From Mycoplana azooxidifex (GTDB lineage Bacteria; Pseudomonadota; Alphaproteobacteria; Rhizobiales; Rhizobiaceae), in the NCBI RefSeq assembly GCF_014196765.1, contig NZ_JACIEE010000014.1:62001-126000 (forward strand): a stretch of 64,000 nt of DNA, in the 5' to 3' direction. Below the pieces are notes generated by a model that was given only the letters and a program-made list of their open reading frames with translations, made no database searches and had not been told where the DNA came from. The stretch's first letter is position 1. Every line of letters starts with the position of its first letter. Positions 18,944 to 27,863 of this stretch are shown here, one piece after another. A program made the translations under genes and the position numbers.

Positions 18944-20125
18944 ATGTCTTCCCTTACAGCGCCGAGCGCCGCCGCTTCGGTCAGCCGTGACGGCCTCTCA
19001 ATCGCCATTCTCGCGGTAGCGGCCTTCGTTATCGTCACGACTGAGTACCTCATCGTGGGGCTGCTGCCCTCTCTGGCGCGAGACCTGGAGATTTCGATCT
19101 CGGCAGCGGGCCAGCTCGTCACTCTGTTCGCCTTCACAGTCATGCTGTTCGGTCCAGTCCTTACTGCACTGTTATCCCACCTCGAGCGCAAACGCCTGTT
19201 CATCGCCATTCTTCTAGTCTTTGCCGCCTCCAACGCCTTGGCCGCGGTTGCCCCAAACATTTGGGTTCTCGGTGTCGCTCGATTCATTCCTGCACTGGTG
19301 CTGCCAGTGTTTTGGGGCACGGCCAGTGAGACAGCCGGTCAGATCGTAGGGACGCAGCGAGCCGGGCGCGCGGTTTCCCAGGTGTATCTCGGCATCTCCG
19401 CTGCTTTGCTGTTCGGCATCCCGCTGGGTACGCTGGCATCGGACGCTATTGGCTGGCGTGGGACTTTCTGGATTCTGGCCGCTCTATCGCTTGCAATGGC
19501 ATTGGCCCTGACGATCTTCATGCCGACTGTGGCCATGCCCCGACGACTGCGTCTGGCGGAGCAGGCCAGTATCCTCAAGGACCCATACTTTATCGGCAAT
19601 GTCGCATTGTCAGTGGTAGTGTTCACCGCGATGTTCACCGCCTACACCTACCTGGCTGACATGCTGGAGCGCGTCGCCGGGGTGGCACCGGCACATGTGG
19701 GGTGGTGGCTGATGGGGTTCGGCGCTATCGGCCTGATTGGCAACTGGCTGGGCGGACGTTTGGTTGACCGCAGCCCGCTAGGCTCCACCGCTGCATTTTC
19801 CGTCTTGCTAGGAGTCGGTATGGCGGCCAGCGTGCCGTTGTCAGGTTCGCTCTCTATGTTGGGCGCCGCGCTTGCGATCTGGGGCATTGCCTATACGGCG
19901 CTGTTTCCAATCTGCCAGGTGCGGGTGATGAAGTCGGCCTCTCACGCGCAGGCGCTGGCCGGCACCTTGAACGTATCCGCCGCCAATGCCGGTACGGGAC
20001 TGGGAGCGATCATCGGCGGCTTGGTGATATCTCACTGGGGACTTGGAAACATCGCCTACGTCGCCTCTGGCGTTGCAGCACTGGCAGCCGTGTCGGCGGT
20101 ACTGATCTGCTGCAGACGGCAATGA
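18944..20125 (+). CDS. MFS transporter, DHA1-type drug/sugar/purine efflux family
   Basis: 393 aa with about twelve hydrophobic segments. The N-terminal TTEYLIVGLLPSLARDLEIS and motif-A region LLSHLERKRLFIAILLVF are those of DHA1 exporters related to AraJ/SotB/NepI, and a central loop (MPRRLRLAEQASILKDPYF) separates the halves. It should export a small metabolite or drug by proton antiport. It is divergently paired with a LysR regulator. Confidence 0.88.
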   Translation: MSSLTAPSAAASVSRDGLSIAILAVAAFVIVTTEYLIVGLLPSLARDLEISISAAGQLVTLFAFTVMLFGPVLTALLSHLERKRLFIAILLVFAASNALAAVAPNIWVLGVARFIPALVLPVFWGTASETAGQIVGTQRAGRAVSQVYLGISAALLFGIPLGTLASDAIGWRGTFWILAALSLAMALALTIFMPTVAMPRRLRLAEQASILKDPYFIGNVALSVVVFTAMFTAYTYLADMLERVAGVAPAHVGWWLMGFGAIGLIGNWLGGRLVDRSPLGSTAAFSVLLGVGMAASVPLSGSLSMLGAALAIWGIAYTALFPICQVRVMKSASHAQALAGTLNVSAANAGTGLGAIIGGLVISHWGLGNIAYVASGVAALAAVSAVLICCRRQ

Positions 20126-20207
20126 TAAGCCGATGTCTGCTCCGTGATCTGGCGCACCGCGTCACGCTTATCTACCACAACATGAATACCTGCCGTTGAG
20201 GTTCGTT

Positions 20208-20501
20208 ATGCGTATCCGGCCTTCGCTCTATTTCCTCGGCATGGCAGTCGCATTCGTGCCGGCCATGATCAGCTGCACGTCTGCAGGGGTGGCTCCGGTT
20301 GCGGCCTCTCCGCTTGCCACACCGGACGTCGTGATGGTTGCCGATCCGCGGCCGCCATTCACGTACTGGGCTCCTGAAAACTCGACCATCCGGAACCATC
20401 CACGTCAGCCGGGTGTCTGGATTGCGGAGTCCCCAGACGGCTCGCGCAAATTCTACTTTGGCAACCAGTGCCGAGCGTCGGAATTTCAGCGCTTCGTCTG
20501 A
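20208..20501 (+). CDS. Small hypothetical exported protein, possible lipoprotein
   Basis: 97 aa from ATG 20208, preceded by GAGG at six bases. The N-terminus (MRIRPSLYFLGMAVAFVPAM then ISC) is a signal peptide with a weak lipobox around Cys23. The rest is Pro/Ala-rich with a short tail containing KFYFGNQC. I do not recognise the family. It follows the MFS gene on the same strand. Confidence 0.4.
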   Translation: MRIRPSLYFLGMAVAFVPAMISCTSAGVAPVAASPLATPDVVMVADPRPPFTYWAPENSTIRNHPRQPGVWIAESPDGSRKFYFGNQCRASEFQRFV

Positions 20502-21052
20502 CAGCCACTAGATTCGCTTCCAACAAAACCAGCAGATGCGACATGGCGTCTGTCCTATTCAGCGTGCGCAAGAACTTCAGATCTGGGTCTCCTACAATCA
20601 GGAAACGCGAAGGATTGACAACATCTCGTGCGGCTAGCCGGGGCACTGGGCCGGCGTTGCGAGCCCCTTCAGCGCGATGCAACCACGGCTAGCCAGCTCC
20701 AAGCAATCCTCATGCGGCGTGGCTCACTCTTCGACCAACGCGTGGCTCGCGGAGGAGTCGGCGAAAGCGCTAACAGGACAAAGCGTCCGTCTAGGACAAC
20801 GGCCTCAACTGCCAGAATAGTAATGGCGAGCACGCAGACTCGGCTTGGCGGGAGAGACTGCACAGTGCGTTAACATTGGCGAAATAGTCGCCGAGACGTC
20901 CTGCATATCGGCTGAAACGTGGTGCCAACACGGCTACAGTAGTGAGCGCATCCATCAGGATATCAAACATCAAGTTCGGACGATCGAAAAGATATTACGG
21001 ATTTCCGAGCATAGATCGTTTCTACAGGCATAACTATCGTATCGCCTGACTA
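20502..21052. other. Intergenic stretch with no supported gene
   Basis: About 550 bp in which short ORFs on both strands show no recognisable protein pattern and no ribosome-binding site. The lower coherence of codon use suggests decayed sequence. A good Shine-Dalgarno (GGAGG, 21053-21057) marks where the next gene begins. Confidence 0.4.
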
Positions 21053-21065
21053 TGGAGGCGATACA

Positions 21066-21453
21066 ATGATTTGCACCACGATCCATTCCATAATCGCTCC
21101 TGCAGCAGGTCGGATCAAAGGACCGGCGGGCGCTCTGTTTACAATTCTTTTGCCTTTCGGGCTGTTCTTTGTTCCGGCAGCGTTGCGCCGCCTGCCACAA
21201 CATCGAGCCGGGACAAACCAAAATGGGACCCTCACTCTTTGGCGTTATCGGCCGGACTGCCGGCAGCGTCGAAGGCGCGAACTATTCCCTGGCCATGCAA
21301 TCTTCCGGCATCACCTGGGATCCCCAGTCACTCGAGACCTTTCTCGCCGCGCCGCGCCAAATGATCCGGGGGACACGGATGACCGTCAGCATCCCCGATG
21401 GCGCACAACGGGCTGCAATCATCAATTATCTCGAGAGCCAATCACCAGATTGA
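21066..21453 (+). pseudogene. c-type cytochrome with frameshift between signal peptide and haem domain
   Basis: ATG 21066, seven bases after GGAGG, starts a frame with a hydrophobic export signal (GALFTILLPFGLFFVPAAL) that then becomes meaningless. The haem motif RCAACH, KMGPSLFGVIGR and the C-terminal Met-ligand region (MTVSIPDGAQRAAIINYLE) are in the next frame, open from 21094 to 21453 with only a TTG (21169) near CXXCH. Restoring frame near 21165-21185 gives a normal class I cytochrome c. As written the protein would not be exported or matured. It precedes a molybdenum-hydroxylase pair and would be its electron acceptor. Confidence 0.7.
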
Positions 21454-21465
21454 GGAGAAGCATTC

Positions 21466-21918
21466 ATGACGACCTTCACGATCAACGGGCGAGCGGTTGA
21501 TGTCGCCGCCGAACCCGATACGCCGCTCCTTTGGGTGATCCGCGAGCATCTGAAGCTCACCGGCACCAAATTCGGCTGTGGGATTGCGCAATGCGGCGCG
21601 TGCACTGTCCATATCGACGGAGAACCGACACGCTCATGCCAGACCTTCCTGGAAGACGTTGCGGGCCGAGAAGTGACCACCATTGAAGGTCTATCGCCGG
21701 ACGCAAGCCATCCACTGCAGAAGGCCTGGATCTCCGAGCAGGTGCCGCAATGCGGCTACTGTCAGTCCGGCCAGATTATGCAGGCGGCAGCACTCCTCGA
21801 ACACACTCCCGCCCCCACTCGCGAGCAGATCATCGCTCACATGGACGGCAACATTTGTCGTTGCGGGACCTATGTCCGCATCATCAGCGCGATCCAACGC
21901 GCAGCACAGGAGGGCTGA
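21466..21918 (+). CDS. (2Fe-2S)-binding small subunit of an isoquinoline-1-oxidoreductase-like molybdenum hydroxylase (set 1)
   Basis: 150 aa, full length. The plant-type ferredoxin cluster is held by Cys38, Cys43, Cys46 and Cys58 and the second cluster by Cys96, Cys99, Cys131 and Cys133 ([15 protein letters not shown]). It carries electrons from the molybdopterin subunit encoded three bases downstream to an external acceptor. No FAD subunit is encoded nearby, which fits IorAB-type enzymes that pass electrons to cytochrome c rather than NAD. Confidence 0.9.
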   Translation: MTTFTINGRAVDVAAEPDTPLLWVIREHLKLTGTKFGCGIAQCGACTVHIDGEPTRSCQTFLEDVAGREVTTIEGLSPDASHPLQKAWISEQVPQCGYCQSGQIMQAAALLEHTPAPTREQIIAHMDGNICRCGTYVRIISAIQRAAQEG

Positions 21919-21921
21919 GCC

Positions 21922-24141
21922 ATGACCCACATCTTGCAGCCTCAGAGCCGCGCACTGTCGCGGCGCAGCTTCCTCGTCACTGTCGGTGGCTTAGGCATCG
22001 CAGTCGCGTTCGGGAGACCGCCCGGACTTGCATACGGTGCAGACATAGCCCCCTCCGCCCAAGGTGACTTCCGTCCTAACGCCTGGGTCACGATCGCGGC
22101 GGACGGCACAGTCAGCATCATCTCGCCTGCGGTCGAGATGGGCCAAGGCATCACAACAACACTGCCGCTGCTCGTCGCCGAGGAGCTAGATGCCGATTGG
22201 AACCGTGTGCGGGTCGTGCAGGCACCCTCCGATGCCGAGACCTACGGTAATCCCGGCTTCTACGGGATACAACTCACCGGTGGTAGCGAGTCTACGCGCG
22301 GCTACAATGCACTGCTCCGGCTAACCGGCGCCCAGACCCGCTTGGTCCTTCTTGCAGGCGCGGCTGGCATGCTGAACGTGCCAGTGAAGGAACTCGAGAC
22401 CGAGCCCCATAAGGTCGTGCATCCACCCTCGGGCCGCTCGCTCGACTACGGTGAGATCGCCGCTAGAGCCGTACTTCCGGATCCACTGCCGCAGGCGACT
22501 GAAGCTGATCTAAAGCCAAGCGACAGGTGGCGCTATATTGGCAGCAGAACAATCCTGCGCATAGACGTGCCCTCGAAAATCAATGGCACCGCCGTCTTCG
22601 GTATCGACGTCCAGCTTCCGAACATGCTCTTTGGAGCGGTTCTGCGGGCGCCGGTTCAGGACGAACGGCCGGAGACCATCGACGACGCCGAAGCGCGCGA
22701 TGTTCCCGGCATCACCCATATCGTCGCGCTGCCCTACGGCGTCGGCATTATCGGAGAAACAGTTGAAGCTACGAAGCGTGCGAAGGATCTGCTCAAGGTG
22801 ACCTGGAGCACGACATCACGGGTCAGAAATTATACAAGCCAGCGGCTGCTCGACGAGTATCGCGCCGTCGGCCGCGACCTTAGCCAGCAAGGTGTACCTG
22901 CGCACACCAATGGTGATGCTGAGGCCGCGATCGCCGGGGCCACGACGGTGATCGAGGTCGACTACATGAGCGACCATGTCGCCCACGCAACCATGGAGCC
23001 GATGAACGCCACAGCACTCGTCACCGGCGACAGGGTGGAGATCTGGGCGCCGACCCAGGGTCCGACAGGCACACAGGGGTTCGCGGCAGAGATAGTGGGC
23101 ACCACGCCCGATAAGGTCAAGGTGAACACAACCCTGCTCGGCGGCGGCTTCGGGCGCAAGGCGGAGGCAGATTTCATCGTTGATGCGGTGTCGCTGGCCA
23201 AGGCCGTGGAGGGCCGGCCGGTTAAGGTCATCTGGAGCCGTGAAGATGACGTCCGGCACGACACGTTCAGGCCACTCGAGGCACAGCACGTGAAGGTCGG
23301 GCTCGATGCCGAGGGGAACATCGTCGGCTGGCGGCATCGCATCGTCGCCGACTCGATCTTTGCACGCACTTTGCCGCCCGTCTTCGCAGAGGCAGGCGGT
23401 CACGACGACGTCGTGACCGAAGGCGCAAAATTCAACTACGCCGTGCCGGCCCACCAGATCGAATACTTGCGGCAGGACAAGGGTCTCGCCATTGGATTCT
23501 GGTTCGCGGTGGGGGTCGGCTATACGCGGTTTGCGATCGAATGTGTCATCGACGAGATTGCAGCCGCCAGAGGCATCGATCCCGCCGCGCTGCGCCTAGA
23601 ACTTCTCAAGGACCAGCCGCGCGCGCGCAAGGTGATCGAGACCGTTGCCCGGATGGCTGAGTGGGATCGCGCCCGGGACGGTAGGGGGCTCGGCTTGGCT
23701 TACTCCGATGCCTTCGGCTCGCATTGCGCCCAGGTCGCCGAGGTTTCGCTCAACCGCGACACTGGCCAAATCCGGGTGCACAAGGTCTGGTGCGCGATCG
23801 ATGCCGGCGTGGCTATCCAGCCCCTCCATATCGAAGCCATGATGATGACCGGCATCACCAACGGTACCGGCCATGCCCTGTTCGAGCAGATCAACGTCGT
23901 CAATGGCGAGGTTCAGGAGTCGAATTTCGACACGTATCGGGTGATCCGCATGTCCGAGGCGCCTGAGATCGAGGTCGCCGTGGTGCCGACACCCGGGAGT
24001 CCTTTTGGCGGCATTGGTCAGGCTGGCCTCCCTCCCGCGGGTCCGGCAATCGCAAACGCTGTCGCGCGCCTCACCGGGGGTCTGCGGCTTCGCCATTATC
24101 CGTTCACTCCAGAGCGAGTTAAGGCAGCGCTGGAAGCCTGA
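21922..24141 (+). CDS. Molybdopterin-binding large subunit, IorB-like (set 1), catalytic Glu replaced by Gln
   Basis: 739 aa with a Tat-type leader (SRRSFLVTVGGLGIAVAFG), then an aldehyde-oxidase/xanthine-dehydrogenase fold: VSIISPAVEMGQG near residue 70, LLGGGFGRKAEADF and the C-terminal block GGIGQAGLPPAGPAIANA. In this superfamily that block normally reads GxGE and its Glu is the base that activates the metal hydroxyl; codon CAG at 24019-24021 makes it Gln700. Export would be as a complex with the small subunit. Substrate is probably an N-heterocycle or aldehyde, unverified. The enzyme may be inactive or altered. Confidence 0.88.
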   Translation: MTHILQPQSRALSRRSFLVTVGGLGIAVAFGRPPGLAYGADIAPSAQGDFRPNAWVTIAADGTVSIISPAVEMGQGITTTLPLLVAEELDADWNRVRVVQAPSDAETYGNPGFYGIQLTGGSESTRGYNALLRLTGAQTRLVLLAGAAGMLNVPVKELETEPHKVVHPPSGRSLDYGEIAARAVLPDPLPQATEADLKPSDRWRYIGSRTILRIDVPSKINGTAVFGIDVQLPNMLFGAVLRAPVQDERPETIDDAEARDVPGITHIVALPYGVGIIGETVEATKRAKDLLKVTWSTTSRVRNYTSQRLLDEYRAVGRDLSQQGVPAHTNGDAEAAIAGATTVIEVDYMSDHVAHATMEPMNATALVTGDRVEIWAPTQGPTGTQGFAAEIVGTTPDKVKVNTTLLGGGFGRKAEADFIVDAVSLAKAVEGRPVKVIWSREDDVRHDTFRPLEAQHVKVGLDAEGNIVGWRHRIVADSIFARTLPPVFAEAGGHDDVVTEGAKFNYAVPAHQIEYLRQDKGLAIGFWFAVGVGYTRFAIECVIDEIAAARGIDPAALRLELLKDQPRARKVIETVARMAEWDRARDGRGLGLAYSDAFGSHCAQVAEVSLNRDTGQIRVHKVWCAIDAGVAIQPLHIEAMMMTGITNGTGHALFEQINVVNGEVQESNFDTYRVIRMSEAPEIEVAVVPTPGSPFGGIGQAGLPPAGPAIANAVARLTGGLRLRHYPFTPERVKAALEA

Positions 24142-24170
24142 CCTTCTTCGGCCACCTGGTGGATTGGCCC

Positions 24171-24216
24171 AGCCCACATAGCCGCGCGACATCGCAGCTA
24201 TGGGGGGCTCCTTTTT
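24171..24216 (+). terminator. Intrinsic terminator after molybdenum-hydroxylase set 1
   Basis: AGCCC and CATAGC (from 24171) pair with GCTATG and GGGCT, with an inner GCG/CGC pair, followed by CC and TTTTT (24212-24216). It lies 30 bases past the stop at 24141 and separates set 1 from set 2. Confidence 0.65.
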
Positions 24217-24468
24217 AATCTCTGCGCCGCCTTAGCTACAGGCCTTTATCATCTTGTCTCGGGGGCGTTCCCACCGCTTGAAAAGGCTTCCGGTGAAAGC
24301 GACTCTCCCACTTTCTCGAATTGAAGGGTGCGGCGATTCCCTCGTCCCATCAAGGCGGCCAATCATCCATTTGTAGGAATGGGCAAATTATTTAAAGGAT
24401 CGCGCGTGTTCGTTTGAGCCGGGAAAGAATAGCCTCTCAGGTGAAATAGCTAATCACGAGAGTTGTTC

Positions 24469-24936
24469 ATGTCGTATGCGATCTCCGTCAATGGCCAGGT
24501 TCACCACGTCGAAGATGACGGACAAACTCCCCTCCTCTGGGTGCTTCGCGATACATTGAAGCTGACCGGCACTAAGTATGGCTGCGGTGCTGCGCAATGC
24601 GGCGCATGCACGGTGCATGTCGATGGCCAGCCGATGCGTTCCTGCACACTCTCGCTGGAGGTCGCTTCCTCCGCGCGGATCATCACGATCGAGGCGATAG
24701 AAGGCGCCGACGTGAGAGCAATACAGGACGCCTGGGTTGCGCACGACGTCCCACAATGTGGCTTCTGTCAATCAGGGCAGGTGATGAGCGCGATCGCGTT
24801 GCTTCGCGCCACCGAGAAACCAACCGACCGCGATATCGATCTGGCCATGAGCGGCAACCTCTGTCGATGCGCGACATACAACCGTGTTCGTGCCGCAATC
24901 CACGACGCGGCGTCGAAGTTGGGTTCACCGACATGA
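24469..24936 (+). CDS. (2Fe-2S)-binding small subunit of an isoquinoline-1-oxidoreductase-like molybdenum hydroxylase (set 2)
   Basis: 155 aa from ATG 24469 (TTG 24463 is in frame). It has the same eight-cysteine layout as the set 1 subunit: [16 protein letters not shown], then QCGFCQSGQ and LCRCATY. The two small subunits are clear paralogues. Its stop overlaps the start of the cytochrome gene by four bases, so the three set 2 genes form one operon in the order small subunit, cytochrome, large subunit. Confidence 0.9.
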   Translation: MSYAISVNGQVHHVEDDGQTPLLWVLRDTLKLTGTKYGCGAAQCGACTVHVDGQPMRSCTLSLEVASSARIITIEAIEGADVRAIQDAWVAHDVPQCGFCQSGQVMSAIALLRATEKPTDRDIDLAMSGNLCRCATYNRVRAAIHDAASKLGSPT

Positions 24937-25628
24937 GCTGGCATGCACCCGCCTTCGGGAACTGGCGTCGCCGACTTAAGGTTGGCGTCTTGTCTTTACT
25001 TGGGCTGATCGTGGTGGTGGTGGGTGCGGGCGGCCTTGCCTACGCGCTATACCCCCGGACCATGCCGCAGACACAGGTGCTCGCGGCCAGGCTGCAGCCT
25101 GTCGAGATCGAGCGCCTGCGTCTGGCTGCCTACTTTGATGCGATCGCCGATCCACGGGCGCGATCGATAGCGCTGTTCGAGGAAGCGGGTCGCGTGATCC
25201 AGCACCCGCGCTGCATGAACTGTCATCCGCGAACCGATCGGCCAACGCAGACAGATAGCCTGCGCCCCCACACGCCTTGGGTCACACGCGGCGTTGATGG
25301 TGGTGGCGCACCGACGCTGCGCTGCAGCACCTGCCATCAGGCCGAGAATTTCGAAGTGTCGGGTGTTCCAGGCAATATAGACTGGAAGCTCGCTCCCATC
25401 GAGATGGCCTGGCAGGGCAAGACGCTCGGCGATATCTGCAGGCAGCTTCTGGATCCGGCGCGCTCGCATATGACGCGGGAAGAACTGCTCCGCCACATGA
25501 CAGAGGACGAACTGGTCGGCTGGGCATGGACCCCGGGGGCAGACCGGAGAGCTGCGCCCGGCACGCAGGCGGAATTCGGAGCGCTGATCAAGGCCTGGCT
25601 GGAAACCGATGCCGTCTGCCCACCATGA
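24933..25628 (+). CDS. Membrane-anchored dihaem c-type cytochrome of hydroxylase set 2
   Basis: 231 aa from ATG 24933 (MSWHAPAFGNW); upstream codons in this frame only shadow the small-subunit gene. An N-terminal signal anchor (residues 16-40, VGVLSLLGLIVVVVGAGGLAYALY) is followed by two haem-attachment sites, CMNCH at 94-98 and CSTCH at 131-135. Such proteins accompany isoquinoline oxidoreductase-type subunits and take electrons from the iron-sulphur subunit toward the respiratory chain. In set 1 the equivalent cytochrome has one haem and is frameshifted. Confidence 0.82.
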   Translation: MSWHAPAFGNWRRRLKVGVLSLLGLIVVVVGAGGLAYALYPRTMPQTQVLAARLQPVEIERLRLAAYFDAIADPRARSIALFEEAGRVIQHPRCMNCHPRTDRPTQTDSLRPHTPWVTRGVDGGGAPTLRCSTCHQAENFEVSGVPGNIDWKLAPIEMAWQGKTLGDICRQLLDPARSHMTREELLRHMTEDELVGWAWTPGADRRAAPGTQAEFGALIKAWLETDAVCPP

Positions 25629-25661
25629 GCCGAACGCACCAACCCCGATAGGACGACGCCC

Positions 25662-27863
25662 ATGACCGATCCATCTGAAAAGAAATCGTGCTTCCGGCTG
25701 ACGCGCCGCCGGCTGATCCTGGGTGGATCGCTGATCGGCGGCGCGCTGGTCGTCGGCTACATCGCCACCAACCCGATGCAGGTCGCCGGCGCGATCCTTC
25801 AGGGAGGCGGTGACGATCCCGAGCCCAGCGCTTTCGGGCCCTTCATCCGTATTACCGATGACGGCTGGGTAACGATCGTCAACAAGCAGCAAGAACTGGG
25901 CCAGGGAATCCATGCCGGTCTCGCTGCGATCGTCGCCGAGGAGCTCGACGCGGATTGGGACAGAGTGCGCGTCGTCGATTCACGCAGCAATTTTCGCGCC
26001 TACGGCCCACAGATGACAGGAGCGTCAAACGGCATCGCATCCAATTGGGACCTGATGCGCAATGCCGGTGCTGCAGCGCGCGCCATGTTCGTCGAGGCGG
26101 CCGCCCTTCGCTGGAGCGTTCCAATCGGCGCGATCACGGTGCGCGACGGGATTGTATCCCAACCCGGCTCGAACCGCGCCGTAACCTTCGTCGAACTGCT
26201 CGCCGACGCATCTCGCCTGCAACCACAGCAGTCGCCCGTGCTGAAACGGCCAGCGGACTATCGGCTGATCGGCACCGACAAGGTGCGGCGCAAGGATAGC
26301 CTTTCGAAGAGCACGGGCGCCCAGGTCTACACGCAGGACATCCAGCGCCCGGACATGCTGGTCGCGATGGTCGCGCATAGCCCCCGCTTCGGCGGCACGC
26401 TGGCGCGGTTCGATGCATCCGACGCGCGCAAGGTGAAGGGTGTCGTCGATGTCTTCGCGATCGAAACCGGCGTTGCCGTGGTCGCCGAAACGACCTTTGC
26501 CGCATGGAAGGGGCGCGATGCGCTTCGCATCGAATGGGACGACAGCGAAGCCGAAACGCGCTCCACGCACGAACTCGTCCGCTACTATCACGATATCGCG
26601 GCAGGACGCAGCGATGTGGAACCGGCCGAGTTCGATTCCAAGGGCGACGATCCTGAGGTCCCGTTCGATGGTGATGTCGCGGATTTCGCCTTCGACTTTC
26701 CCTATCTCGCGCATGCGCCCATGGAGACACTCGACTGTGTTGCCCAGGTGAATGGCTGGGACGTCTCGATCACATCGGGCGCGCATCTGGCGACGGTTGA
26801 CCAGGTCTATGCTGCGTTTGCCGCCCGCACCATTCCCGGCAAGGTCGACATCGAAGTGGTGCCTGCCGGCGGGTCGTTCGGCCGCCGCGGCGTTCTGAGC
26901 TCTGACTATCTCGTCGAATGTGTGCGGATCGCCAAGCGGACCGATGGCCGCCCTGTCAAGCTGATGTGGAGCCGCGAGGACGAGATAGCATCCGGCTATT
27001 TCCGGCCGATGTCGCATCACCGTGTGTGGGTTCAATTGAGTCCGGACGGGTTTCCGACGCGCTGGCGCATCCACAGCGTCTGCCAATCGCTTCTTCCCGT
27101 TGGGCCGAACTCTCTCGCGACCGAAGGGATCACCCACTCGCCCTATTTCTCGACCGCTTCGACCGTCGATGGCAAGATCTTCACCCCAACTTTTCCGGTC
27201 GTGGTCGGCCTGTGGCGCTCAGTCGGTCATTCCTATACCGCCCTGGTAATGGAGCATATTGTCGATCAACTTGCCCGGCGCGCCGGTCTCGACCCGGCAG
27301 CGTACCGGCGTGTGTTTTACGAGAAGGCGGGGGACAAGCGACGGCTCGCAGTTCTTGACGAGCTTTGCCTGAGGGCCGGCTGGGGCGGTCCGATCGAGCC
27401 CGGCTGGGCGCGCGGGCTCGCTATCCATGAAGCCTTCGGCACGATCGTTGGCCAGGTCGCCGAGGTGCGATTGGTCGACGACCGGCCCATCGTCCACCGC
27501 GTTGTTGCTGTCGTCGATTGCGGTATCGCCGTAGCGCACGACCAGATCGCAGCGCAAATGGAGGGGAGCATCGGCTTCGGTCTGTCTGCTGCCCTGTATG
27601 GCGCCATCACGCTAAAGGACGGTATCGTTCAGGAAACCAATTTCGATCGATACCTGGTTGTGCGTATGAACGAGATGCCGGTCGTCGAAACCCACGTTAT
27701 CGCCTCCACGGGCCGGCCGACCGGTATGGGGGAGCCGGGGGTAGCGCCAATTGCACCGGCGGTCGCGAACGCGATCCTGGCATTGACTGGGCAGCCAACA
27801 TCACGCCTGCCGTTCCTCGATAGAAACGCGCGCAGCAATACGGACGTGTCCGTGCAATCTTAG
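25662..27863 (+). CDS. Molybdopterin-binding large subunit, IorB-like (set 2)
   Basis: 733 aa with an RR-type leader (LTRRRLILGGSLIGGALVVG). It has the IorB-type layout: VTIVNKQQELGQGIHAGLAA, VPAGGSFGRRGVLSSDY, and the intact C-terminal active-site block GMGEPGVAPIAPAVANA with Glu691. It should hydroxylate an N-heterocyclic or aldehyde substrate using water, with the molybdenum cofactor in the cytosine-dinucleotide form common to such enzymes. The stop codon overlaps that of the convergent AraC gene by four bases. Confidence 0.9.
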   Translation: MTDPSEKKSCFRLTRRRLILGGSLIGGALVVGYIATNPMQVAGAILQGGGDDPEPSAFGPFIRITDDGWVTIVNKQQELGQGIHAGLAAIVAEELDADWDRVRVVDSRSNFRAYGPQMTGASNGIASNWDLMRNAGAAARAMFVEAAALRWSVPIGAITVRDGIVSQPGSNRAVTFVELLADASRLQPQQSPVLKRPADYRLIGTDKVRRKDSLSKSTGAQVYTQDIQRPDMLVAMVAHSPRFGGTLARFDASDARKVKGVVDVFAIETGVAVVAETTFAAWKGRDALRIEWDDSEAETRSTHELVRYYHDIAAGRSDVEPAEFDSKGDDPEVPFDGDVADFAFDFPYLAHAPMETLDCVAQVNGWDVSITSGAHLATVDQVYAAFAARTIPGKVDIEVVPAGGSFGRRGVLSSDYLVECVRIAKRTDGRPVKLMWSREDEIASGYFRPMSHHRVWVQLSPDGFPTRWRIHSVCQSLLPVGPNSLATEGITHSPYFSTASTVDGKIFTPTFPVVVGLWRSVGHSYTALVMEHIVDQLARRAGLDPAAYRRVFYEKAGDKRRLAVLDELCLRAGWGGPIEPGWARGLAIHEAFGTIVGQVAEVRLVDDRPIVHRVVAVVDCGIAVAHDQIAAQMEGSIGFGLSAALYGAITLKDGIVQETNFDRYLVVRMNEMPVVETHVIASTGRPTGMGEPGVAPIAPAVANAILALTGQPTSRLPFLDRNARSNTDVSVQS

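Noticed and set aside
20359-20682. 107-codon open frame on the minus strand
   Set aside because: No recognisable pattern, no ribosome-binding site, and it overlaps the better-supported small gene at 20208-20501.
26025-27137. 370-codon open frame on the minus strand
   Set aside because: Antisense of the set 2 molybdopterin subunit gene, which is strongly supported by domain motifs.
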